Positions 52,156 through 60,914 are shown, counted from the stretch's first letter. The stretch: DNA of 64,000 bases from an uncultured Paracoccaceae bacterium (GCA_947489445.1 CANLDN010000009.1:62001-126000), one strand, 5' to 3'. Made by a program: numbers and translations. The notes: generated by a model not told the origin, from the letters alone.

Positions 52156-53350
52156 TCCCTGGTTGCATATTGTCGGCATTGGCGAGGATGGCATGGAGGG
52201 GCTGTTGCCTGCGACCCGTGCTGTGGTTGAGGCGGCCGAGTTTATCATCGGTGGTGAGCGTCATCATACACTTGCCGATAATCTGGTGGCAGAGCGCATG
52301 GCCTGGCCGCATCCGTTTGATGCGCTGATCGACACGATTGAGGGGCTGCGCGGGCGGCGTGTTGTCGTGCTCGCCACCGGGGACCCGCTTTGGTATTCGG
52401 TGGGCGCCAAGATTGGCCGGGCGATTGACCCTGCCCAGATCGTTTATCATCCGCAATTGTCGGCGTTTCAGTTGGCCGCTGCCCGCATGGGCTGGTCATT
52501 GCCGGATGTGGAGACGCTGACGGTGCATGGCCGCCCGGTTGAGCAGATGATCGCCTTTATCCAGCCGGATGCACGGTTGCTGGTGCTGACCACGGGCGAG
52601 GAGACACCAGCACAGATTGCCCGGTTCCTGACCGAGCGCGGCTTTGGTCAGTCGAAGATGACGGTGCTGGCGGCCATGGGCGGCAAGGATGAGGCCCGGT
52701 TTGATGGTGTTGCCGCAGGGTGGGATCATGTGGTGCCGGCGTTCAACACTTTGGCAGTCGAATGCATTGCCGCCCCGGATGCCGCGTTGTTGCCTCGTGT
52801 GCCGGGGCTGGCGGATCATCTGTTTCAGTCCGACGGCACGATGACCAAGCAGGAGGTGCGCGCGGCCACGGTGGCCAAGCTGATGCCGATGCGTGGTGCG
52901 CTGCTGTGGGATATCGGCTGTGGTTGCGGGTCGGTCGCGATTGAGTGGATGCGGGCGGCGCGCTATGCACGGGCCGTGGGGATTGAGCCACGCGCCGACA
53001 GACGGGCGATGGCGGCGGCGAATGCGCTGGCGCTGGGTGTGCCGAAGCTGGAACTGGTGGACGGGGTTGTGCCGGATGCGCTTGACGGTCTGGATGCGCC
53101 CGATGCGATTTTCATTGGCGGCGGGTTGAGCCGCGAGACGTTTGAGGCAGCATGGGAGGCATTGCGCCCGTTGGGTCGGATGGTGGCCAATGCGGTGACG
53201 CTGGAGAGTGAGGCGGAGCTGATCGCGCTGCATAAGGAGCGCGGTGGCGATCTGGTGAAGCTGTCGGTGCATCGGGCGGAGCCCGTGGGTCGTTTGACCG
53301 GGTGGCGCCCGCTGATGCCGGTGACGCAGTGGAGCTTGGTGAAGCGATGA
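52148..53350 (+). CDS. cobL: Precorrin-6Y C5,15-methyltransferase (decarboxylating) CobL
   Basis: 400-residue fusion of CbiE (about 1-205; C5 methyltransferase, LHIVGIGEDGMEGL start and VVVLATGDPLWYSVG) and CbiT (about 210-400; class I methyltransferase with LWDIGCGCGSVAIEWMR at about 254-270, which methylates C15 and decarboxylates the acetate). The order is the usual CobL order. The start at 52148 overlaps the cobH stop by 8 bp, and the stop overlaps the cobI start (ATGA). Confidence 0.96.
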   Translation: MSDPWLHIVGIGEDGMEGLLPATRAVVEAAEFIIGGERHHTLADNLVAERMAWPHPFDALIDTIEGLRGRRVVVLATGDPLWYSVGAKIGRAIDPAQIVYHPQLSAFQLAAARMGWSLPDVETLTVHGRPVEQMIAFIQPDARLLVLTTGEETPAQIARFLTERGFGQSKMTVLAAMGGKDEARFDGVAAGWDHVVPAFNTLAVECIAAPDAALLPRVPGLADHLFQSDGTMTKQEVRAATVAKLMPMRGALLWDIGCGCGSVAIEWMRAARYARAVGIEPRADRRAMAAANALALGVPKLELVDGVVPDALDGLDAPDAIFIGGGLSRETFEAAWEALRPLGRMVANAVTLESEAELIALHKERGGDLVKLSVHRAEPVGRLTGWRPLMPVTQWSLVKR

Positions 53351-54093
53351 CGGGTGACGCTGTTGGCGATGCCAATGCGCCCCTCCCGCCATCCCGTGGG
53401 GTGCTTTACGGGGTGGGCGTGGGACCGGGAGCGCCGGATCTGATCACATTGCGCGCGGCGCGGTTGATTGCGGGGGCCGCGGTCATCGCTTATCCTACAT
53501 TGGCGGGGGCGGAGAGTTTTGCCCGGGGGATTGCGGCCGATCTGATCCCGGCGGCGGCTGAAGAGATCGTGATGGATGTGCCGATGAGCGTGGAGCGCGC
53601 GCCGGCGCAGGATGCCTATGACGATGGGGCCGCGCGGATTGCCGTTGCATTGGATGCAGGCCGTGACGTTGTGTGCCTTTGTGAGGGCGATCCGTTTTTC
53701 TATGGCTCTTTCATGTACCTGTTTGCCCGTTTGGCGGACCGTTATCGGGTGGAGGTGGTCCCCGGTGTGACATCGATCACGGCCTGTGCGGCGCGGGCGG
53801 GCATGCCATTGGCGGCCCGTAATGAGCGGCTGACAGTGTTGCCGGGGCCGCTGCCCGAGGATGAGTTGCGCGCCCGGATCGATGGGGCCGAAAGTGTGGC
53901 GATCATGAAGGTGGGGCGGCATTTGCCCAAGATCCGGGCTGTGATTGATGGGCTGGGGCTGACCGAGCAGGCGGTTTATGTGGAGCGGGCGACATTGGCA
54001 GAAGAGGTTGTATTGCCGCTGGCGGAGGCGCCGGACACGGCCCCTTATTTTTCGATGATCTTACTGACCAAAGGGGCCGATCCATGGTTGTGA
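53347..54093 (+). CDS. cobI: Precorrin-2 C20-methyltransferase CobI
   Basis: 248-residue SAM-dependent tetrapyrrole methyltransferase. The family start VLYGVGVGPGAPDLITLRAA begins at residue 19; CLCEGDPFFYGSFMYLF and VPGVTSITACAA follow. The first 18 codons, from the ATG that overlaps the cobL stop, are supplied almost entirely by hairpin repeat copy 2. A GTG at 53401 would start at the conserved core but lacks a ribosome site, so the extended N-terminus is likely translated. The stop overlaps the cbiG-cobJ start by 10 bp. Confidence 0.95.
   Translation: MTGDAVGDANAPLPPSRGVLYGVGVGPGAPDLITLRAARLIAGAAVIAYPTLAGAESFARGIAADLIPAAAEEIVMDVPMSVERAPAQDAYDDGAARIAVALDAGRDVVCLCEGDPFFYGSFMYLFARLADRYRVEVVPGVTSITACAARAGMPLAARNERLTVLPGPLPEDELRARIDGAESVAIMKVGRHLPKIRAVIDGLGLTEQAVYVERATLAEEVVLPLAEAPDTAPYFSMILLTKGADPWL
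53352..53396 (+). repeat. Stop-codon-associated hairpin repeat, copy 2
   Basis: Begins one base after the cobL stop and lies inside the cobI reading frame. Outer stem GGGTG-A-CGC with GCG-CCC-CTCCC (one mismatch); inner stem TTGGC with GCCAA around GAT; tail GCCATCCCG. It encodes most of residues 2-17 of CobI. Confidence 0.75.
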
Positions 54094-55892
54094 AACCTGT
54101 CGTGCTTGCGTTGTCCCGGTCGGGCGAGGACACGGCGCATCGCGTCGCGGGCGTGTTGGGTGCGCAGGTGCATGGGCGCGAGGGCCGTGTGGAGACCGCC
54201 GATGCGTTCTTTCCCAATGCGCTGGACCATGCGCGTGATCTGTTTGCGGCTGGTGTGCCGGTTGTGGGGGTTTGCGCGTCCGGCATCCTGATCCGCGCGG
54301 TGGCCCCATTGTTGGCGGACAAGACGACCGAGCCGCCAGTGATTTCGGTGTCGGATGATGGGGCTGTGGTGGTGCCGCTGTTGGGCGGGCATCGTGGGGC
54401 AAACCGGTTGGCGGCACAGATTGCGGAGGCACTGGGCGCTGTGGCGGCAGTGACGACGGCGGGGGATGTGGCGCTGGGCGTCGCGCTGGATGCGCCGCCT
54501 GCGGCGTGGCGGCTGGTGAACCGCGACGATGCGAAAGGTGCAATGGCCGCGTTGTTGTCGGGTGGCGGTGCGGATGTGCGTGGCGATGCACCGTGGCTGG
54601 CTGAGTTGCCGAAGGGCGATGCGGTGCGCTTGACCTGCGCGATGGCGCGGCAGGATGATCTGGGACCGGCCCATCTGCAGTTTGCGCCGCAGCGTCTGAC
54701 GCTGGGTGTGGGCTGCGCGCGGAACTGTCCGCCGGAAGAACTGGCGGGGTTGGTGCGGGATGTGCTGGGAGAGGCCGGGGTGGCGCCGGAGGCAGTGCAC
54801 TCGGTGAACACGATCACGCTGAAGGCGGATGAGCCTGCGATTATCGCGCTGGCCGATGATCTGGCGGTGCCATTGCGGTTGTTTGAGGCGGATGCGTTGG
54901 AGGCGGAGACGCCGCGGCTGGTCAATCCTTCCGAGGTGGTCTTTGCCGAAGTTGGCGCGCATGGTGTGGCCGAAGCGGCGGCACTGGCGCAGGCCGGGCC
55001 CGCGGGTGAGTTTCTGGTGGCGAAACGCAAGACGGCAAATGCGACCTGCGCCTTGGTTGTGGCTCCTGAGCCATTGGTGGAATTGCGCGGCCGGGCGCGC
55101 GGCCGGTTGTCTGTTGTGGGCATTGGACCCGGGCAGGCAGCGTGGCGTACGCCTGAGGTGTCGCGGCTGGTGGCCGAGGCGGATGAACTGGTGGGCTATG
55201 GCCTTTACATTGATCTGCTGGGGCCGTTGGCCCTGGGCAAGGACCGGTCGGATTTTCCATTGGGCGGTGAAGAGGATCGCTGCCGCTACGCGTTGGAGCA
55301 GGCGGGCAAGGGTAAGAATGTCGCGCTTGTCTGTTCGGGGGATGCCGGGATTTACGCGATGGGGGCGCTGGTTTTCGAGTTGCTGGATCGTGGCCCGGAT
55401 CAGATGGGTGTGTCGGATGCGGCACGCCGGGTTGAGGTGGTTTGTTCGCCGGGTGTGAGTGCGTTGCAGGGGGCTGCGGCACGGGCCGGGGCCCCGTTGG
55501 GTCATGATTTCTGCGCGATTTCGCTGTCGGATCTGCTGACCCCGCGCGAGGATATCATCAAGCGATTGCGGGCGGCGGCAGAGGGGGATTTTGTCATCGC
55601 CTTCTACAACCCGGTGTCGATGCGGCGGCGGACGTTGTTGGCAGAGGCGCGGGATATTCTACTGAAGCATCGCCCAGGGGCCACGCCGGTGATGTTGGCT
55701 TCGTCGCTGGGTCGAGTGGAGGAGCATGTGCGCTATCGCCGGTTGGATGAGCTGGAAGTGGATGAGGTGGATATGCTGACCGTTGTGCTGGTGGGGTCGT
55801 CCCATTCGCGGTTGGCGGAACTGGGTGAGGGGCCTCGGATGTATACGCCGCGTGGCTATGCCCGCAAGATTGATGGGGATTTGGCCGGGTGA
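54084..55892 (+). CDS. cobJ: CbiG-CobJ fusion: cobalamin biosynthesis protein and precorrin-3B C17-methyltransferase
   Basis: 602 residues. The N-terminal half (about 1-330) is CbiG-like: a central FPNALDHARDLFAAGVPVVGVCASGILIRAVAP stretch, a GGHRGANRLA segment, and a CobE/CbiG C-terminal domain (LGVGCARNCPPEEL). The C-terminal half (about 342-602) is CobJ, with LSVVGIGPGQAAWRTPEV, VCSGDAGIYAMGALVFE and FYNPVSMRRR. CobJ makes precorrin-4 by C17 methylation and ring contraction; CbiG opens the lactone in the anaerobic route. The pairing on one chain within an otherwise aerobic set is notable. The stop TGA is part of hairpin repeat copy 3. Confidence 0.93.
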   Translation: MVVKPVVLALSRSGEDTAHRVAGVLGAQVHGREGRVETADAFFPNALDHARDLFAAGVPVVGVCASGILIRAVAPLLADKTTEPPVISVSDDGAVVVPLLGGHRGANRLAAQIAEALGAVAAVTTAGDVALGVALDAPPAAWRLVNRDDAKGAMAALLSGGGADVRGDAPWLAELPKGDAVRLTCAMARQDDLGPAHLQFAPQRLTLGVGCARNCPPEELAGLVRDVLGEAGVAPEAVHSVNTITLKADEPAIIALADDLAVPLRLFEADALEAETPRLVNPSEVVFAEVGAHGVAEAAALAQAGPAGEFLVAKRKTANATCALVVAPEPLVELRGRARGRLSVVGIGPGQAAWRTPEVSRLVAEADELVGYGLYIDLLGPLALGKDRSDFPLGGEEDRCRYALEQAGKGKNVALVCSGDAGIYAMGALVFELLDRGPDQMGVSDAARRVEVVCSPGVSALQGAAARAGAPLGHDFCAISLSDLLTPREDIIKRLRAAAEGDFVIAFYNPVSMRRRTLLAEARDILLKHRPGATPVMLASSLGRVEEHVRYRRLDELEVDEVDMLTVVLVGSSHSRLAELGEGPRMYTPRGYARKIDGDLAG

Positions 55893-55934
55893 CGCTGTTT
55901 CGCTGGCGCGAAATGCGCCCCACCCGCCATCCCG
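55887..55934 (+). repeat. Stop-codon-associated hairpin repeat, copy 3
   Basis: GGGTGA at its start supplies the cobJ stop (55890-55892). Outer stem GGGTG-A-CGC with GCG-CCC-CACCC; inner stem TTTCGC with GCGAAA around TGGC; tail GCCATCCCG ends 13 bp before the cobM start, just ahead of its GGAG site. Confidence 0.75.
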
Positions 55935-55947
55935 GTTTGGAGAAAAG

Positions 55948-56715
55948 ATGACGGTTTACTTTATTGGTGCGGGCCCGGGTGATCCGGAATTGCTGACGCT
56001 CAAGGCAGCGCGCGTGATTGCGGAGTGTCCGGTCTGCCTTTATGCCGGATCATTGGTGCCTGAGGCGGTTGTGGCCTGTGCGCCGGAGGGGGCGCTGGTC
56101 ATGGATACCGCACCGATGACGCTGGATGAAACGCATGGGGTGATTATAGAGGCGCATGCCAAGGGTCAGGATGTGGCGCGGGTGCATTCGGGTGATCCGT
56201 CGCTTTATGGCGCGATTGCTGAGCAGATCAGACGGTTGAAGGTGGATGGGATTGACTATCAGATCATTCCCGGTGTGCCTGCTTATGCGGCGGCGGCGGC
56301 GGCTTTGGGGACGGAACTAACCGTGCCGGAGGTGGCGCAGTCGATTGTGCTGACGCGGATGTCGATGAAATCGACGGGGATGCCTGCGGGCGAGACGCTG
56401 GAGAATTTTGCACGGTCCGGTGCGACGCTGGCCATTCATCTGGGTATTCGGGCGCTACGCGAAATCGAACGGCAGTTGGTGCCGTATTATGGGGCTGATT
56501 GTCCGGTGGCCGTTATTTATCGGGTCGGATGGCCGGATCAGCTGATTATTCGCGGGACACTGACGGATGTGCGTGAGAAAGTACGGGCGGCGAAAATTAC
56601 GCGGACGGCGCTGATTTTGGTAGGCCCTGCTTTGGGCGATTCGCACGGGTTTCCCGATTCAGCGCTCTATGATGCCGCCAAACCGCATGTGCTGCGACCC
56701 AAGTTGAAGGCTTAA
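55948..56715 (+). CDS. cobM: Precorrin-4 C11-methyltransferase CobM
   Basis: 255-residue SAM-dependent methyltransferase. FIGAGPGDPELLTLKAARVI opens the protein, HSGDPSLYGAIAEQ (about 70-85) and IPGVPAYAAAAAALG follow, and TRMSMKSTGMPAGETL is the CobM/CbiF-specific segment. Starts at ATG 55948 behind GGAG. Last gene of the cobalamin operon that begins at 50059; no terminator with a clear T-run follows. Confidence 0.96.
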   Translation: MTVYFIGAGPGDPELLTLKAARVIAECPVCLYAGSLVPEAVVACAPEGALVMDTAPMTLDETHGVIIEAHAKGQDVARVHSGDPSLYGAIAEQIRRLKVDGIDYQIIPGVPAYAAAAAALGTELTVPEVAQSIVLTRMSMKSTGMPAGETLENFARSGATLAIHLGIRALREIERQLVPYYGADCPVAVIYRVGWPDQLIIRGTLTDVREKVRAAKITRTALILVGPALGDSHGFPDSALYDAAKPHVLRPKLKA

Positions 56716-56804
56716 TTTTAAGGGTTTGCTGCGTTGCGGCGGATTTTGTTACTTGAAATTTACCTTTGTGCGGTCATCTTCGGTCATGTCTGGAGGGGAC
56801 TGAT

Positions 56805-57152
56805 ATGTATACGTTTTTGCCTGAGGCTGTGCGTCAGGGTTTGGAAGAAGCACGCAAAGCTGCGTTGAAGCGCAAGGACCGTTTATCGGTGCACGATGGC
56901 GATGATACCTATCGCATCCGGCGCTTCTGGGACGGCGGTTTTGCCCTTGATCTGGAAGGGTCAGAGCGGCTGCGGGGCCATGTCGATATTTATGACGGGC
57001 CCAAGCATTTGTATCAGTGTCTGGTCGTATCATCGGTGGATGATGGGGACGAGCGGGTGTTCGAGTTCAAATGGCTGACCCCTGTGACGGACAAACCAGC
57101 CGCCGATTTTGTGCGGCCCGATTTTGTGCCAGCAGGTCTTTTGGGCCGGTAA
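56805..57152 (+). CDS. Hypothetical protein
   Basis: 115-residue soluble protein, family not recognised though the compact pattern (YRIRRFWDGGFALDLEGSERLRG; VDIYDGPKHLYQCLVVSS; FEFKWLTPVT) is that of a conserved small beta protein. No signal or membrane segment. ATG at 56805 is supported by CTGGAGGGG. It lies 89 bp after cobM, before the phytochrome gene. The following 289 bp contain only short frames, one of them hydrophobic but without a ribosome site. Confidence 0.75.
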   Translation: MYTFLPEAVRQGLEEARKAALKRKDRLSVHDGDDTYRIRRFWDGGFALDLEGSERLRGHVDIYDGPKHLYQCLVVSSVDDGDERVFEFKWLTPVTDKPAADFVRPDFVPAGLLGR

Positions 57153-57441
57153 ACGTCTTCTAGCAGTCCTTACGGGGTGTTCCTGCGATATCCGCGGCGG
57201 ACGGATTACCGTTTTGGTTTGTCGATTGACCCTGTGCTTGATCGTGATTGTCGTCGGCGTGGTCATCCTGCCAGCCGTCGTCTTCAGCACTATTGGGACA
57301 GAAAGTGACCCGAGTAAGGACCGTTATCGGCGATGGCCTGGTGACGGGAATTGAAGTGTGTCAAATTAGCCCTAGAGTTGTAGGCGGGTTTGGTGAATAC
57401 TCTGCCAACCCGCCGCAATTATTGGACGAGATATCGCCGCT

Positions 57442-59979
57442 GTGACCATCACAAATGATCTGATCGATGAGGCGCTGGAACAATGCGCGGCAGAGCCTGT
57501 TCACATTCCCGGCCACATCCAGCCGGCCGGTGCCCTGCTTGCCTTTGACAGGACGACGCGCCGGGTGACGCATGTGTCAGCGAATGTTCAAACCTATCTG
57601 GGGGCATCAGTCGATGAGGTTTTGGGCCAGTCACTGATTGCCCTTTTGGGCCCCGATATCGAACATGGCATCAAGAATGCCGAAGGCATGTCATCCTTTG
57701 CGCGCGTTCGCGAGCATATCGGTAAGATCGATACCCCTTCTGGACGGTATTATGTTTCAGCCTTTGCATCAGAGTCCAAGATCATTTGCGAGATTGAGAC
57801 GTCAGCGCTGGATGACGCGCCCGAAGGGGCCGTGTTGCGTGAAGTTGAGCATATGACGGATTACGTGCGCGACGCGGAAGACGAAATTGACATGCTACAA
57901 CGGGCCTGTTGGATGCTGCAGGCTGTGTCGGGCTACGATCACGTGATGGCATACCGTTTTGATGCCGAATATAACGGCGAAGTACTCGCCGAGGCGCTGA
58001 ATGGCGGGCTTGAGCCCATGCAGGGGCTGCGGTTTCCGAAATGGGACATTCCCGCCCAGGCCCGAGACATCATGAAACGCCTGCCAATACGGTTTATCTG
58101 TGATGTGGATCAGGAGCCGGTTCCCATTCTGGCCCGAGAGGAGGATGCGGAGCCCATTGATATCACCCTGGCGAACACGCGTGGCGTGTCGCCTGTGCAT
58201 GTGCAGTACCTGAAAAACATGGGTGCGAAGGCCACCATGACGCTGAGCCTGGTGGTGAATGGCCGGTTATGGGGCATGTTTTCTTTTCATCATACAGGTG
58301 CGCGTATCCCGTCCCCGCGTATCCGTGAACTTTGCCGCGCCTTTGGCTGGTTTTTCGTGCTGAAACTCGACATTTTGCAAAAAGATCGTGATCTGGATAT
58401 GGCGCAGCGGATCGATGATCTGCGCCGGGAACTGCAGAACAAGTTTGACGCAGAACAATCGATGCGTTCCCTGTTTGAGGGGTTCGAGGCCTATATTTCA
58501 GGTATTTTCAAGCTGCAGGGTATCGTCGAGGGGACAGCCGACACGCCAAGACACTTTGGCAATGTTCCATCGCAAAAGGTGCTGGATGCGGCCCTGAACG
58601 AAGCGCGTCAGCCGGCAGAGCCAATCTGGGCCGCCAATGATTTGCGTTCGCGTTTTGATAACCTTGATGATGCAGAGTTTGCAGGAGTAGGCGGCATGCT
58701 GGTCGTGCTGCTACCCGAAAACAGATATTTGGCGCTGTGCCGTGATCAGAAAACCCGCACGATTTCATGGGCTGGGGCGCCGGAGAAAGAGATTGATGTT
58801 GAGAATGGTATGGCACGTCTGACCCCGCGCGGTTCCTTCAGCCTGTATATGCAAAGTGAGGAGCATCTGAGCGAGCCTTGGGGTGTGCATGATCTGCAAC
58901 TGGCAGAGAGCCTGTTGTCGTCGATGATTTCGGCAGAACGGCGCATGTTGGATCATATCCGAACGCGCCAGAACCTGATGATTGACGAGCTTAATCACCG
59001 GGTCCGCAACATTTTGGCGCTGATCCGGTCGGTTTCGCGGCAGGCGCGCAAGACCAACGAGTCGCTGGATAGCTATCACGCGGCGCTGGAACAGCGGATC
59101 AACGCGCTTGCCGCTGCGCATGATATGGGTAGCGGACAGGGGATTGATAGCGTCTATCTGCGCAAGATCATCGCGCTGGAGACGGGTCCTTACGTGACCG
59201 ATGAGCCGGACCGGGTGTCCGTGACCGGCGAAGATTACTGGATCGTTGCGGATAAGGCGCCGCTATTTGCGCTGTTGCTGCACGAACTGGCGACCAATGC
59301 GGCGAAATATGGTGCGCTGAGTACTTCGCAGGGTCGGTTGAAAATCCATATCAGCAATGATGCCGATGGTGTTCGGCTGATCTGGCAGGAAAGCGGTGGC
59401 CCGCCAGTTGTGGTGCCGGAAAACCGCGGCTTTGGCTCGACGCTGATCGAAAGTGCTGTGCCATACGAGTTGGGCGGATCGTCAGATTTGTCTTTCCTGA
59501 ACAATGGATTGCGGGCTGATATCTGGGTTCCTGCGGATGTATTTGTCGATAATCCCAAGAAGATGGCAGCAAGGGATTTGGGGGCTGTTTCGGCGGCGGC
59601 AAAGCCGGAAACACTGGAGCTGCCTGAAGGCAAGGTGCTGCTGGTAGAAGACAACTTCATGCTGACGATGGATATGATCGACATGCTGAAAGAGGTGGGC
59701 GTGGAGAAGGTCCTGACGGCCGGGAATGTCAGGGACGCATTGCGGGCGATTGAGTTGAGCAAACCGTATTTTGCGATCCTTGATGTAAACCTAGGGGTCA
59801 GCGGTGAGACGAGCGAGGCGATCGCCAGTCAACTGCAAGCGCTGGATATTCCGTTTGCCTTTGTTACCGGGTACGGGAGCAAAAGCCGGATCGCCAGCGA
59901 ATATGATGCGCCGGTCTTGACCAAGCCGATCCAGGTGTCGGACCTTATGGCGGTGATGAAAAAGGCGTTGGTGCAGTAA
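57442..59979 (+). CDS. Bacteriophytochrome HWE-family histidine kinase with C-terminal receiver
   Basis: 845-residue red/far-red photosensor. Domains in order: PAS_2 (about 10-115) with the bilin-attachment cysteine Cys15 in QCAAEPVHIPGHIQPAG; GAF (about 145-310) with the WDIPAQARDI motif and its conserved Asp; PHY (about 325-500) with the tongue motif PRGSF; an HWE/HisKA_2 kinase with phospho-acceptor His519 in ELNHRVRNILALIRS and an ATPase domain (LLLHELATNAAKYGALS); a receiver (about 725-845) with Asp781 in AILDVNLG. Starts with GTG at 57442. No heme oxygenase (biliverdin source) gene is in the window. Cytoplasmic; the partner regulator may be its own receiver or a remote one. Confidence 0.93.
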   Translation: MTITNDLIDEALEQCAAEPVHIPGHIQPAGALLAFDRTTRRVTHVSANVQTYLGASVDEVLGQSLIALLGPDIEHGIKNAEGMSSFARVREHIGKIDTPSGRYYVSAFASESKIICEIETSALDDAPEGAVLREVEHMTDYVRDAEDEIDMLQRACWMLQAVSGYDHVMAYRFDAEYNGEVLAEALNGGLEPMQGLRFPKWDIPAQARDIMKRLPIRFICDVDQEPVPILAREEDAEPIDITLANTRGVSPVHVQYLKNMGAKATMTLSLVVNGRLWGMFSFHHTGARIPSPRIRELCRAFGWFFVLKLDILQKDRDLDMAQRIDDLRRELQNKFDAEQSMRSLFEGFEAYISGIFKLQGIVEGTADTPRHFGNVPSQKVLDAALNEARQPAEPIWAANDLRSRFDNLDDAEFAGVGGMLVVLLPENRYLALCRDQKTRTISWAGAPEKEIDVENGMARLTPRGSFSLYMQSEEHLSEPWGVHDLQLAESLLSSMISAERRMLDHIRTRQNLMIDELNHRVRNILALIRSVSRQARKTNESLDSYHAALEQRINALAAAHDMGSGQGIDSVYLRKIIALETGPYVTDEPDRVSVTGEDYWIVADKAPLFALLLHELATNAAKYGALSTSQGRLKIHISNDADGVRLIWQESGGPPVVVPENRGFGSTLIESAVPYELGGSSDLSFLNNGLRADIWVPADVFVDNPKKMAARDLGAVSAAAKPETLELPEGKVLLVEDNFMLTMDMIDMLKEVGVEKVLTAGNVRDALRAIELSKPYFAILDVNLGVSGETSEAIASQLQALDIPFAFVTGYGSKSRIASEYDAPVLTKPIQVSDLMAVMKKALVQ

Positions 59980-60047
59980 CACGGCGTAAGAGGCGCGGGC
60001 CGGTGGTACCGCTCTGAATGGTTAACAACATGCGTTGGAGTTTTGAT

Positions 60048-60075
60048 AAGCGGGCCGTTTGTGCCCGCTTTTTTG
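60048..60075 (+). terminator. Rho-independent terminator after the phytochrome gene
   Basis: Stem AAGCGGGC (60048-60055) with GCCCGCTT (60063-60070), 7-base loop, then TTTT. It starts 69 bp after the stop codon. Confidence 0.85.
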
Positions 60076-60104
60076 TGTTCAGCGCAGCGCGATGCGTTTT
60101 GGTT

Positions 60105-60222
60105 GTTAATGCGTTTAGAAAACAGGGGTTTTGGGGTATACAGAACCTATGCAGAAACCATGCGCAAACCATGCGCATGACTGTATGGCTGGTTGGGCAT
60201 TAATGGGGCGTGCAGTGGGTTA
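60105..60222 (-). repeat. Dispersed intergenic element with phased 11-bp array, copy C
   Basis: Read on the minus strand: CTAACCCACTGCACG, CATTAATG, the CATGCGCATG palindrome, then units GCATGGTTTGC, GCATGGTTTCT, GCATAGGTTCT, GTATACCCCAA, and a far TTAACAACC. It lies between the converging phytochrome and TetR genes and touches the TetR stop codon. The array part is near-identical to copy A and to the intragenic copy at 4389-4419. Confidence 0.75.
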
Positions 60223-60831
60223 GGATTTTGGCGGCGTATTATGCACCAGGCTAGCGGATAGATAGCTACAAAGCGCCAGTCGGGTTTCATGACGCCAGTC
60301 TTGCGACTCCTCGCTGCCGATCAGAAGTGCGTCAGCAATTTCGAGCAAAACCGCAGCCGTCAGTCTGGCGTGATCAGCCCCGCGGTCTGGATTGATCCTG
60401 AGAAGAATGCGTGAGACGATTTCGATGATTTTGCGATCGAGGCTGTCTTCGGCATCCGCTGTCAGGAGTGACGCATGTTTGCGTAACTCGCGATATGCAG
60501 GATTGTTGGTATAGAACGGCGCGAACCGGTTCATGATCTGATCGACAAATGCCTCGACGGGTGCCGGAGATTTTTCAAGATCAAGCGCCTTTTCCATGTC
60601 CAGCAATGTTGCGTGGACATGGTCGGCATAGCGCTGATGCAATGCCAGCAGGATCGCGGTTTTGGATGGGAAGTATTGATAGAGCGACCCTTGGGATATC
60701 CCGATGCGTTTGCCCACGGTGCTGAGGGCGAAGCCGCCGACCCCGTTTTCCGAGATAAGCGCCGCCGCCGCATCAAGCAGCCGATCATACCGTTCGGCAC
60801 TTCGTTTTTGTTTTGGCTTCAAGGGATTCAC
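60220..60831 (-). CDS. TetR-family transcriptional regulator
   Basis: 203-residue TetR-type repressor. N-terminal helix-turn-helix at about 12-58 (LLDAAAALISENGVGGFALS, then GISQGSLYQYFPSK, the recognition helix region). The ligand-binding C-terminal domain has no family-specific match. Starts with GTG at 60831. It is divergent from the amine oxidase with a strong palindrome between them, so it probably represses that gene and itself until an amine-type ligand binds. Confidence 0.93.
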   Translation of the reverse strand: MNPLKPKQKRSAERYDRLLDAAAALISENGVGGFALSTVGKRIGISQGSLYQYFPSKTAILLALHQRYADHVHATLLDMEKALDLEKSPAPVEAFVDQIMNRFAPFYTNNPAYRELRKHASLLTADAEDSLDRKIIEIVSRILLRINPDRGADHARLTAAVLLEIADALLIGSEESQDWRHETRLALCSYLSASLVHNTPPKS

Positions 60832-60870
60832 GTCACGTCACAATTTGAGCTTTGATTTCACTCTTGAATT

Positions 60871-60914
60871 TACGACACTTCTGTCACATTTACAAATATG
60901 ACAATAATGTCGTA
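60871..60914. promoter_or_regulatory. Nested palindrome, probable TetR operator
   Basis: Outer arms TACGACA (60871-60877) and TGTCGTA (60908-60914); inner arms TGTCA (60882-60886) and TGACA (60899-60903). The two layers are concentric, suggesting cooperative binding of two dimers. It sits in the 98-bp gap between the TetR and amine oxidase genes, directly before the oxidase ribosome site. Assignment is inference. Confidence 0.65.

Noticed and set aside
52963..55505. Long minus-strand open frames of 319, 406 and 486 codons opposite the cobL-cobJ region
   Set aside because: They are Arg/Pro/Ser-rich shadow frames produced by GC-rich codon usage of the strongly supported cobalamin genes; no family resemblance.
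57109..57354. Hydrophobic ORF between the hypothetical gene and the phytochrome gene
   Set aside because: One membrane-like stretch, but it overlaps the preceding gene, has no ribosome site and no in-frame start near the hydrophobic part except TTG.
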